Shown here one piece after another: positions 8,420-16,249 of a DNA stretch of 64,000 nucleotides (position 1 is its first letter; each line of letters starts with the position of its first letter). Origin of the DNA: Streptomyces tirandamycinicus (GTDB taxonomy: Bacteria > Actinomycetota > Actinomycetes > Streptomycetales > Streptomycetaceae); contig NZ_CP029188.1 in assembly GCF_003097515.1 (NCBI RefSeq), positions 4,847,001 through 4,911,000 of the forward strand. The letters run 5' to 3'. The position numbers and the translations under genes are program-made. Under the pieces are notes generated by a model. The model made no database searches, was not told where the DNA came from, and was given only the letters and a program-made list of their open reading frames with translations.

Positions 8420-9547
8420 ATGACTGAGACTCGCCAGCGCCCCCTCCGCGTCCTCGCCGCCATGTCCGGCGGCGTGGACTCCGCCGTCGCCGCCGCCCGG
8501 GCCGCCGAAGCGGGCCACGACGTGACCGGGGTGCATCTCGCACTCTCGGCGAACCCGCAGTCGTTCCGCACCGGCGCGCGCGGCTGCTGCACCGTCGAGG
8601 ACTCGCGCGACGCCCGCCGCGCCGCTGACGTCATCGGCATCCCGTTCTACGTCTGGGACCTCGCCGAGCGGTTCCGCGAGGACGTGGTGGAGGACTTCGT
8701 CGCGGAGTACGAGGCGGGCCGCACCCCCAACCCCTGCCTGCGCTGCAACGAGAAGATCAAGTTCGCGGCGCTGCTCGACAAGGCCCTCGCCCTGGGCTTC
8801 GACGCCGTGTGCACGGGCCACTACGCGACCGTGGTCGAGCGCGAGGACGGCGGCCGCGAACTGCACCGCGCGAGCGACATGGCCAAGGACCAGTCCTATG
8901 TGCTCGGCGTGCTCGACGAGCGGCAGCTCGCCCACGCCATGTTCCCGCTGGGCGACACCCTCACCACCAAGGACGAGATCCGCGCGGAGGCCGAGCGGCG
9001 CGGACTGGCGGTGGCGAAGAAGCCCGACAGCCACGACATCTGCTTCATCGCCGACGGCGACACCCAGGGGTTCCTGGCGAAGCGGCTCGGCAGGGCGGAG
9101 GGCGACATCGTCGACGAGTCCGGCACCAAGCTGGGCACCCACGACGGCGCGTACGGCTTCACCATCGGCCAGCGCAAGGGCCTGCGCATCGGCCACCCCG
9201 CGCCCGACGGCAAGCCGCGCTACGTCCTGGACATCTCGCCGGTGGACAACACCGTCACCGTCGGCCCGGCCGAGGCCCTGGAGGTCTCCGCGCTCACCGC
9301 GGTCAGGCCCCGCTGGTGCGGCACGGCACCCTCCGGCCCCGGCACGTACACGGCGCAGCTGCGCGCCCACGGCGGCGAGACGGAGGTCTCGGCCGAGCTG
9401 GTCGGCGGCGAGCTGCGGGTGGCGTTCGCCGAACCCGTCCGCGGGGTCGCCCCCGGCCAGGCGATCGTGCTGTACGACGGCACCCGCGTGGTCGGCTCGG
9501 CGACGATCGCCTCGACGACGCGCCGGCCGAGCACGGTCACGGCCTGA
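8420..9547 (+). CDS. mnmA: tRNA-specific 2-thiouridylase MnmA
   Basis: A 375-residue ATP-dependent enzyme that thiolates U34 of the tRNAs for Lys, Glu and Gln. The PP-loop is AMSGGVDSAV at residues ~14-23. The catalytic cysteine pair is found in PNPCLRCNEKIKF and SHDICFIAD. The FTIGQRKGL segment and the C-terminal beta-barrel are present, and the length is normal. It receives sulfur from a cysteine desulfurase, plausibly the one at 6416. The ATG at 8420 lies directly after a TACCCT..TAGGGCT stretch with no Shine-Dalgarno sequence, so a leaderless mRNA is possible. Confidence 0.96.
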   Translation: MTETRQRPLRVLAAMSGGVDSAVAAARAAEAGHDVTGVHLALSANPQSFRTGARGCCTVEDSRDARRAADVIGIPFYVWDLAERFREDVVEDFVAEYEAGRTPNPCLRCNEKIKFAALLDKALALGFDAVCTGHYATVVEREDGGRELHRASDMAKDQSYVLGVLDERQLAHAMFPLGDTLTTKDEIRAEAERRGLAVAKKPDSHDICFIADGDTQGFLAKRLGRAEGDIVDESGTKLGTHDGAYGFTIGQRKGLRIGHPAPDGKPRYVLDISPVDNTVTVGPAEALEVSALTAVRPRWCGTAPSGPGTYTAQLRAHGGETEVSAELVGGELRVAFAEPVRGVAPGQAIVLYDGTRVVGSATIASTTRRPSTVTA

Positions 9548-9698
9548 GACCACGCAGCGCGCCGTGCCGCCGTGCCGTCGGCGCCGGATCCGGTCGTAGG
9601 GCAGGGACACGCGCACCGCTGCCGGGCCGCTTCGGGCCGGCTTGTCACTCGAGGTGACGTGGCAGTGGCGCCAGCCTCGTCCGCGTCATAGGCTCTTT

Positions 9699-9717
9699 CG
9701 TACGGGTTACCCGTACG
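9699..9717. promoter_or_regulatory. Perfect 19-bp palindrome upstream of the rloA-like gene
   Basis: CGTACGGGT-T-ACCCGTACG is a perfect 9-bp inverted repeat with a one-base centre, 48 bases before the GTG start at 9766. Position and symmetry suggest an operator, and it is too short and too close to the gene to be a terminator for mnmA. Confidence 0.55.
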
Positions 9718-9765
9718 CAACTGAGCTAGGGGCGATCCGCGAACCGCCTCACAAGGAGGTCCGCT

Positions 9766-11049
9766 GTGCTGCTCAGCTTTCGAGTGGCCAATCATCGGTC
9801 GATTCGCGATGAACAGGAGCTGTCGCTCGTCGCGACCGAGCTCAATGAGCGGACCGGCCGGGACACCGGTGTCCGTTCCGAGGGCAAGCAGGTGTCTTGC
9901 CTGCCAGCGGTCGGGATCTTCGGTGCGAACGCTTCGGGCAAGTCGAACCTGCTCTCCGCCATGCGGTTCATGCGCAAGGCCGTGCGCGAGTCCTTCGCCG
10001 AGTGGGACAAGGACGGCGGCGTGCCCCGGGAACCGTTCACGCTCGCTGACGAGGCCCGTGAGGAGACCAGCCTCTTCGAGGTCGACCTGTTGCTCGGCAG
10101 CCGGGGCAAACGCGTGCGCTACACGTACGGCTTCGAACTCTCGGACGAAAGGGTCGAGGCCGAGTGGCTGCACGCCTATCCGTCCGGGCGGAAACAGGAG
10201 TGGTTCGACCGGGATGCGGGGCGACCGGCCGACGGGGGCGATGAATTCGTCTTCCGCGGCTCGGGACTGCGCGGACCCAAGGAGAGCTACGTGGCCCTGA
10301 CCCGCCCGAACTCCTTGTTCCTCACGGTGGCTGCCGCCATGAACCATCCGCAGCTGACCGCAGTGCACCGCTGGTTCCGGGACAACCTGTGGCTCGTGAC
10401 GGCGGGACAGGACGTCGAAGCGCGCACTCGCTGGGCTCGCAACCTCCTGATGCACACCGCCGACGACGACATGCGGAAGCGCTTCGTCACCCTGCTCAGA
10501 GTCGCCGATCTGGGCATCACGGATGTCAGCGTCGACGCCGACACCGGTGATCCTCAGTTGCTGCACCGCGCCTCGGACGGTCGGGACAAGCCGCTCGACT
10601 TCTGGAAACAGGAATCGCTCGGCACCCATGCCTGGTTCGCCTTCCTCGGCCCGCTCCTCCACGTCCTCGACCAGGGCGGCACCCTGCTTGCCGACGAGCT
10701 GGACTCCAGCCTGCATCCGCTCCTCGCTGCCGAGGTCATCCGGCTCTTCCAGGACCGCGAATCCAATCCGCGAACGGCGCAGCTCATCTTCACGACACAT
10801 GACGCGACGCTGCTCGGGCCCTCCGTCGCCGAACGGCCGCTCGATCGTGACCAGGTGTGGATCACATTGAAGAGCGGCACCGGAGAGACCGAGCTCTACC
10901 CGCTCACCGCCGCCCGAAAGATCCGCAACGACGAGAACCTCGAGCGCCGGTACCTGCACGGCCACTACGGCGGAATCCCGCGCATCACCACCGGCGAGGT
11001 CGCCCGGCAGCTGGCATTGGTCGAAGAGGGGCGGAAGGCCACAGCGTGA
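9766..11049 (+). CDS. rloA: RloA-like AAA ATPase (candidate phage-defence ATPase)
   Basis: A 427-residue SMC/OLD-like ATPase. The start MLLSFRVANHRSIRDEQELSL is the family's N-terminal strand, Walker A is GANASGKSN at residues ~54-62, and the signature-like/Walker B region is TLLADELDSSLHP with a switch His in FTTHDATLLGP. This layout matches RloA/AbiLi ATPases that occur beside RloB. A perfect ribosome binding site AAGGAGGT sits five bases before the GTG start. The next gene starts inside its stop codon (GTGA). The pair is inserted between mnmA and a conserved SDR/MetE-like pair. Its role in defence is inferred from family, not shown. Confidence 0.82.
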   Translation: MLLSFRVANHRSIRDEQELSLVATELNERTGRDTGVRSEGKQVSCLPAVGIFGANASGKSNLLSAMRFMRKAVRESFAEWDKDGGVPREPFTLADEAREETSLFEVDLLLGSRGKRVRYTYGFELSDERVEAEWLHAYPSGRKQEWFDRDAGRPADGGDEFVFRGSGLRGPKESYVALTRPNSLFLTVAAAMNHPQLTAVHRWFRDNLWLVTAGQDVEARTRWARNLLMHTADDDMRKRFVTLLRVADLGITDVSVDADTGDPQLLHRASDGRDKPLDFWKQESLGTHAWFAFLGPLLHVLDQGGTLLADELDSSLHPLLAAEVIRLFQDRESNPRTAQLIFTTHDATLLGPSVAERPLDRDQVWITLKSGTGETELYPLTAARKIRNDENLERRYLHGHYGGIPRITTGEVARQLALVEEGRKATA

Positions 11050-11870
11050 CCACCAGAGGACAGCGCGACGCCCCAGGCCGCGGACGGCGCCGCAACCGCC
11101 CCGACGGCGCGGGCATGCTGCGGCGCCCGGTCTCCTCGTACGGTGACCGGTCACGGCGCGTGATCTACGTGGCCGCGGAGGGCGCCAAGACCGAGCGCGA
11201 CTACATCGCCTTACTCAACGACACCTACGGCGAGCGCGACGGCAGTCGGTTCCGGCTGCACTTCTGCCATCCGGGCCACGACAACGGGCTCCGTCCGGAG
11301 CAGGTCGTCGATCAGGTACTGGCAGTGGCAGGTCCCGGGGACGAGAAGTGGGCCTTCTTCGACCGAGACGCAGGCGACGCGAGGGAGGGCGAGATCCCGC
11401 GGGCCATGCACAGGGCGCACAGGAACGGTGTTCAGGTCGCGCTCTCCCACCCTTCCTTCGAGCTGTGGCTTCTCCTCCACTTCCAGCAGTTCACCAGTCA
11501 GGAGAACGGGTTCAGCAGAGAGGTCCTCAAACGTCTGCGCGGGCACAAGGATGCCAAGGGGTACGAGGGGTACGACCAGCAGTCCGGTGACAGGGGCAAA
11601 GGCCTCGGCGGGCAGCGAGGCCGGGCACTCCTCGACCGGGAGAGGACAGCCGTGCGCAACGCGCGGAAGCTGGTCTCGCTCTGCCCGTACGGAGAGTGCT
11701 CGGCCAGGCACGCGGACCTCACCCCGATCCCGGCGCCGCGCACCGAGCCGTACGAGGACTGGACCCGCCGCACAGGACATGCGCCAGGATGCGATCCGCT
11801 CAAGCGTGATCCTTCGAGCGATGTGTGGCGGCTCCTGGCCAGTGTGGGCGTCGGCACCGAGGGCACGTAG
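11046..11870 (+). CDS. rloB: RloB-like protein (TOPRIM-like partner of the ATPase)
   Basis: A 274-residue protein translationally coupled to the upstream ATPase (GTGA overlap). After a basic N-terminus it shows AAEGAKTERDY (EG-x-x-TE motif), then WAFFDRDAGD (acidic DxD) and SHPSFELWLLLHFQ, the hallmark order of RloB proteins, which resemble OLD-type TOPRIM nuclease domains. The C-terminus is variable. Leucine 56 is encoded by TTA (11211-11213), unusual in Streptomyces and suggesting bldA-dependent translation. As part of an RloA/RloB (AbiL-like) pair it is probably the effector. Confidence 0.78.
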   Translation: MTTRGQRDAPGRGRRRNRPDGAGMLRRPVSSYGDRSRRVIYVAAEGAKTERDYIALLNDTYGERDGSRFRLHFCHPGHDNGLRPEQVVDQVLAVAGPGDEKWAFFDRDAGDAREGEIPRAMHRAHRNGVQVALSHPSFELWLLLHFQQFTSQENGFSREVLKRLRGHKDAKGYEGYDQQSGDRGKGLGGQRGRALLDRERTAVRNARKLVSLCPYGECSARHADLTPIPAPRTEPYEDWTRRTGHAPGCDPLKRDPSSDVWRLLASVGVGTEGT

Positions 11871-12109
11871 CACCCGGACGGACGGTTTCGAGGTGGTCGG
11901 CACCAAGCCGCACTTCACGGCCAAGCCGGTGGTGCTGCCCTGCACGGCGGGTTCCACGACGGGCTGAGCAGCAGTTCCAGCGCATGGACGACGAGGGCTT
12001 CCTGCCGGTGCCCCTGACCGACCTGGTCTTCTTCGCCGGGGACCCGGTGGGCTGCCCGCCCCCCACCTCGGGAGGAACGCGCGGGTGCGGTGATGCGAGC
12101 ATGGCCGGT
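11871..12109. other. Intergenic stretch with possible gene-remnant coding fragments
   Basis: In one plus-strand frame there is a protein-like fragment ending near 11967 (VVGTKPHFTAKPVVLPC). In the same general frame after the stop there is another (FQRMDDEGFLPVPLTDLVFF) up to about 12060. Neither has a credible start. They may be the decayed end of a gene interrupted when rloAB was inserted. Confidence 0.35.
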
Positions 12110-12799
12110 ATGGCTACCCATCTGATCACCGGAGCGGGCTCCGGCATCGGCGCGGCCGTCGCGCGCCGGCTGCACGAGCGCGGCGACGACCTGGTGCTGC
12201 TGGCCCGGGACGCGGGCCGCGCCCGGGAACTGGTCCGGGCCTACCCCGGCTCCCGCACCCTCGTCGGCGACCTCGGCACGCCCGACCGGCTCTCCTGGGC
12301 GTTCTCGCACCAGACGCTGCCCGAGCGGGTCGACTCGCTGCTGCACATCGCGGGCGTCGTGGACCTGGGCCGGATCGCCGACCTCACGCCCAGGACATGG
12401 CTGGCGCAGCTCAACGTGAACCTGGTGAGCCCGGCGGAGCTCACCCGGCTGCTGCTGCCCCAACTGCGGGTCTCCCGGGGCGCGGTGATCTTCGTCAACT
12501 CGGGTGCCGGGCTCAACGCCCACGCCGAGTGGGGCGCCTACGCCGCCTCCAAGCACGGTCTCAAGGCACTGGCCGACGCGCTGCGGCACGAGGAGAAGGA
12601 GCACGGCGTCCGGGTCACCTCGGTGTACCCCGGCCGGACCGCGAGCCCCATGCAGGAGAAGGTCCACCGGCAGGAGGGCAAGGAGTACGACCCGTCGCGG
12701 TGGATCGACCCCGAGTCGGTGGCGACGGCGATCCTCACGGCCCTCGACCTGCCGCGCGACGCCGACATCCACGACCTCACCGTCCGGCCGGGGCGGTGA
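12110..12799 (+). CDS. Short-chain dehydrogenase/reductase
   Basis: A 229-residue classical SDR. The cofactor-binding motif is TGAGSGIGAAVARRL at residues ~7-21, the DLG and HIAG motifs follow, and the catalytic Ser (FVNSGAGL) and YxxxK (YAASKHG) are intact. Substrate unknown. ATG 12110 (MATHLITG) is chosen; ATG 12101, three codons upstream, is also possible. The stop codon overlaps the start of the MetE-like gene (GTGA), so the two are coupled. Confidence 0.88.
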   Translation: MATHLITGAGSGIGAAVARRLHERGDDLVLLARDAGRARELVRAYPGSRTLVGDLGTPDRLSWAFSHQTLPERVDSLLHIAGVVDLGRIADLTPRTWLAQLNVNLVSPAELTRLLLPQLRVSRGAVIFVNSGAGLNAHAEWGAYAASKHGLKALADALRHEEKEHGVRVTSVYPGRTASPMQEKVHRQEGKEYDPSRWIDPESVATAILTALDLPRDADIHDLTVRPGR

Positions 12800-13791
12800 G
12801 CGGCGCCGTGTGGGGCCCCGCCACCGGAGTCGGCTCGCTGCCCGGCGGGGACGCCCGCGAGGCCGCGAAGACCGTGACCGGGTCCTTCGAGGACTTCCCC
12901 CACCTGCCCGAGCTGCCCGCCCGCGGCCCCGGCGCCGACATGATCGGCCGGACCGCGGGACTCCTGGTGGAGCTGTACGCGCGCGTCGAGCCGAGCGGCT
13001 GGCGGATCGGTGACCGGCCGGGCCGGGACACCCGGCGGGCCAGGTCGTGGCTCGGCGAGGACCTGGACGCGCTGGAGGAGTTCGCCCAGGGCTACCAGGG
13101 CCCGCTCAAGGTCCAGGCCGTCGGGCCGTGGACGCTCGCGGCCGCCCTGGAGCTCAGGAACGGCGAGGCGGCACTCGCCGACCCCGGCGCCTGCCGGGAC
13201 CTCGCGGACTCGCTCGCCGAGGGCCTGCGCGGTCACCTGGCCGAGGTGCGGCGCCGGGTACCGGGCGCGCGCCCCGTGCTGCAGCTCGACGAGCCCTCCC
13301 TGACGGCGGTGCTGGCCGGCCGGGTGAAGACCGCCAGCGGGTACCGGACGCACCGCGCCGTGGACCGGCAGCTCGTCGAGAGCGCGCTGCGGGAGGTCGT
13401 CGCCGCCGCCGGGGTGCCGGTGGCCGTGCACTCCTGCGCTCCGGACGTGCCGTTCGCCCTGCTGCGCCGGGCCGGTGCAGCCGGGATCTCGTTCGATTTC
13501 GCACTGCTCACCGAGCGTGACGACGATGCGATCGGTGAGGCGGCAGAGGGGGGTACGAGACTTCTGGCGGGCGTCGTGCCGTCCACCGACGGCCCGTTGT
13601 CCGACCCTGCTAGTAGCGTCATGGGTGTCAGGACGCTGTGGCGCAGGCTGGGGCTGAATCCGGGGACTCTCGCCGAGTCCGTCGTGATCACCCCGTCGTG
13701 CGGGCTCGCGGGTGCTTCGCCCGGCTACGCCCGTGCGGCCCTCGCGCACTGCGTCCGGGCGGCGAGATCGCTCGCGGACAACCCTGAGTGA
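12796..13791 (+). CDS. MetE-like (cobalamin-independent methionine synthase C-terminal family) protein
   Basis: A 331-residue protein matching only the C-terminal barrel of MetE; full MetE is about 760 residues. Zinc-ligand positions are conserved as His-Ser-Cys in VAVHSCAPDVPF and the late cysteine in ITPSCGLAG. TGVGSLPGGDAREA at the N-terminus is typical of stand-alone actinobacterial members. These may transfer a methyl group from a donor other than polyglutamyl-folate; the donor is not evident. It starts at GTG 12796 within the SDR stop. Confidence 0.82.
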   Translation: MSGAVWGPATGVGSLPGGDAREAAKTVTGSFEDFPHLPELPARGPGADMIGRTAGLLVELYARVEPSGWRIGDRPGRDTRRARSWLGEDLDALEEFAQGYQGPLKVQAVGPWTLAAALELRNGEAALADPGACRDLADSLAEGLRGHLAEVRRRVPGARPVLQLDEPSLTAVLAGRVKTASGYRTHRAVDRQLVESALREVVAAAGVPVAVHSCAPDVPFALLRRAGAAGISFDFALLTERDDDAIGEAAEGGTRLLAGVVPSTDGPLSDPASSVMGVRTLWRRLGLNPGTLAESVVITPSCGLAGASPGYARAALAHCVRAARSLADNPE

Positions 13792-13820
13792 TGGACTGAG
13801 GGCTGAGGTAACGGGAGGAC

Positions 13821-16010
13821 GTGACGGTGGCTGTCGAACAGCAGGGGCCGGTGCCGGCGGAGGCGAGGGACGAGCATGCCCGGCTGGCCGAGCAGGTCGA
13901 GGAGCACCGCTTCCGGTACTACGTGAAGGACCAGCCGGTCATCAGCGACGCCGAGTTCGACCGGCTGATGCGGTCCCTGGAGGCGCTGGAGGAGGAGCAT
14001 CCGGAGCTGCGTACGCCCGACTCGCCGACCCAGCAGGTCGCGGTCGCCTACGAGACGGAGTTCACGGCCGTCGAGCACCGCGAGCGGATGCTCTCCCTCG
14101 ACAACGCCTTCGACGAGGAGGAGCTGGCGGCCTGGGCGGACCGGATCGCCAAGGAGGTCGGCACCTCCGCGTACCGCTTCCTGTGCGAGCTGAAGGTCGA
14201 CGGCCTGGCGGTCAACCTCACCTACGAGAAGGGCCGGCTCACCCGGGCCGCGACCAGGGGCGACGGCCGCACCGGCGAGGACATCACCCCCAACGTGCGG
14301 ACGATCGCGGACATCCCGGTCCGCCTGCGGGGCGAGCGGGTGCCCGATCTGGTGGAGATCCGGGGCGAGGTCTACTTCCCCATGGAGGCCTTCGAGGAGC
14401 TCAACGCCCGCCGGGTCGCGGCCGGTGAGCAGCCCTACGCCAACCCCCGCAACTCCGCGTCGGGTTCGCTGCGGCAGAAGGACCCCAAGGTCACCGCGAC
14501 CCTGCCGCTGCACATGGTGGTGCACGGGATCGGGGCGCGCGACGGCCTGGAGATCAGCCGGCTGTCGGAGGCGTACGAGCTCCTGCACGAGTGGGGCCTG
14601 CCGACCGCCCGGCACTACAAGGTGGTGGACTCCCTCGAGGAGGTGCGGGAGTTCATCGCGTACTACGGCGAGCACCGGCACTCCGTGGAGCACGAGATCG
14701 ACGGGGTGGTCGTCAAGCTGGACGAGATCCCGCTCCAGGGCCGGCTGGGCTCGACGTCGCGGGCGCCGCGCTGGGCGATCGCCTGGAAGTACCCGCCGGA
14801 GGAGGTCAACACCAAGCTGGTCGACATCCGCGTCGGGGTGGGCCGTACCGGCCGGGTCACGCCGTACGCGCAGGTGGAGCCGGTGACGGTGGCGGGCTCC
14901 GAGGTCGAGTTCGCGACCCTGCACAACCAGGACGTGGTGAAGGCCAAGGGCGTCCTGATCGGTGACACCGTCGTGCTGCGCAAGGCGGGTGACGTCATCC
15001 CGGAGATCCTCGGCCCGGTGGCCGATCTGCGGGACGGCAGCGAACGGGAGTTCGTCATGCCGGCCGAGTGCCCGGAGTGCGGTACGGCCCTGCGGCCGAT
15101 GAAGGAGGGCGACGTCGATCTGCGCTGCCCCAACGCCCGTAGCTGCCCCGCCCAGTTGCGGGAACGGCTGTTCTACCTGGCGGGCCGCAAGTCCCTGGAC
15201 GTCGAGGCGTTCGGCTATGTGGCCGCGGCGGCCCTGACGAAGCCGCTGGAGCCCGCCGAGCCGCCGCTGGCCGACGAGGGCGACCTGTTCGACCTGACGG
15301 TCGAGCAGCTGCTGCCCATCAAGGCGTATGTGCTGGACCAGGACAGCGGACTCCCCAAGCGCGACCCGAAGACCGGCGAGGAGAAGATCGTCACCGTCTT
15401 CGCCAATCAGCAGGGCGAGCCCAAGAAGAACACGCTGGCGATGCTGGAGAACATCGCGGCCGCCAAGCGGCGGCCGCTGGCCCGCATCCTCACCGGCCTC
15501 TCCATCCGCCATGTGGGCCCCGTCGCCGCCGAGGAACTGGCCCGTGAGTTCCGTTCGATCGAGCGCATCGAACAGGCCTCCCAGGAGGAGCTCGCGGCCG
15601 TCGAGGGAGTGGGACCCACCATCGCCGCCTCGGTGAAGCAGTGGTTCGAGGAGGACTGGCACCGCGAGATCCTCCGCAAGTGGCGTGCCGCGGGCGTCCG
15701 GATGGAGGAGGAGGGCTCCGGCGAGGACGAGGGGCCGCGCCCGCTCGAGGGGCTCACGGTCGTCGTCACCGGAACGCTCGAGAAGTACACGAGAGATGGC
15801 GCAAAAGACGCGCTCCAGAGCCGGGGAGCGAAAGTGACGGGTTCCGTTTCGAAGAAGACCTCATTCGTCGTTGTGGGTGACAACCCCGGATCGAAGTACG
15901 ACAAGGCCATGCAACTTAAGGTGCCCGTACTGGACGAGGACGGCTTCGCGGTCCTGCTCGAGCAGGGCCCGGACGCGGCCCGCGAGGCGGCCGCACCGAT
16001 CGAGGAGTAG
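13821..16010 (+). CDS. ligA: NAD+-dependent DNA ligase LigA
   Basis: A 729-residue replicative and repair ligase. The adenylation lysine is in ELKVDGLAVNL (KxDG motif), with the N-terminal Ia domain before it (EHRFRYYVKDQPVISDAEFD). The oligonucleotide-binding fold, the Zn finger (CPECGTALRP...CPNARSCPAQ), helix-hairpin-helix repeats (LSIRHVGPVAAEEL, VEGVGPTIAAS) and a C-terminal BRCT domain (LEGLTVVVTGTLEKYTRDGA) are all in order. The GTG start at 13821 follows a GGGAGGA motif and lies 30 bases after the MetE-like gene. Confidence 0.97.
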   Translation: MTVAVEQQGPVPAEARDEHARLAEQVEEHRFRYYVKDQPVISDAEFDRLMRSLEALEEEHPELRTPDSPTQQVAVAYETEFTAVEHRERMLSLDNAFDEEELAAWADRIAKEVGTSAYRFLCELKVDGLAVNLTYEKGRLTRAATRGDGRTGEDITPNVRTIADIPVRLRGERVPDLVEIRGEVYFPMEAFEELNARRVAAGEQPYANPRNSASGSLRQKDPKVTATLPLHMVVHGIGARDGLEISRLSEAYELLHEWGLPTARHYKVVDSLEEVREFIAYYGEHRHSVEHEIDGVVVKLDEIPLQGRLGSTSRAPRWAIAWKYPPEEVNTKLVDIRVGVGRTGRVTPYAQVEPVTVAGSEVEFATLHNQDVVKAKGVLIGDTVVLRKAGDVIPEILGPVADLRDGSEREFVMPAECPECGTALRPMKEGDVDLRCPNARSCPAQLRERLFYLAGRKSLDVEAFGYVAAAALTKPLEPAEPPLADEGDLFDLTVEQLLPIKAYVLDQDSGLPKRDPKTGEEKIVTVFANQQGEPKKNTLAMLENIAAAKRRPLARILTGLSIRHVGPVAAEELAREFRSIERIEQASQEELAAVEGVGPTIAASVKQWFEEDWHREILRKWRAAGVRMEEEGSGEDEGPRPLEGLTVVVTGTLEKYTRDGAKDALQSRGAKVTGSVSKKTSFVVVGDNPGSKYDKAMQLKVPVLDEDGFAVLLEQGPDAAREAAAPIEE

Positions 16011-16249
16011 CACGGCTGTACGAACCGACTCCCCGTCAGGATCACTCGTTCGGCGCATATCAGATGGATAAGGGTGGCCGGGTCGCATTCGGGCAAGAGC
16101 TGTAGAGCGCTGCCCGTCGGGGCCCGCCGCGGCCTACTGTTGAGGTATGCGCCTGTCGTGCACGGCCGCGTGGTGAGGTTCCGGCCGTGGTCGCATGACA
16201 CGGAAGCCACCACGTGGCATCGGCACCGCCGGCTGTGAGAGGGACGGGA

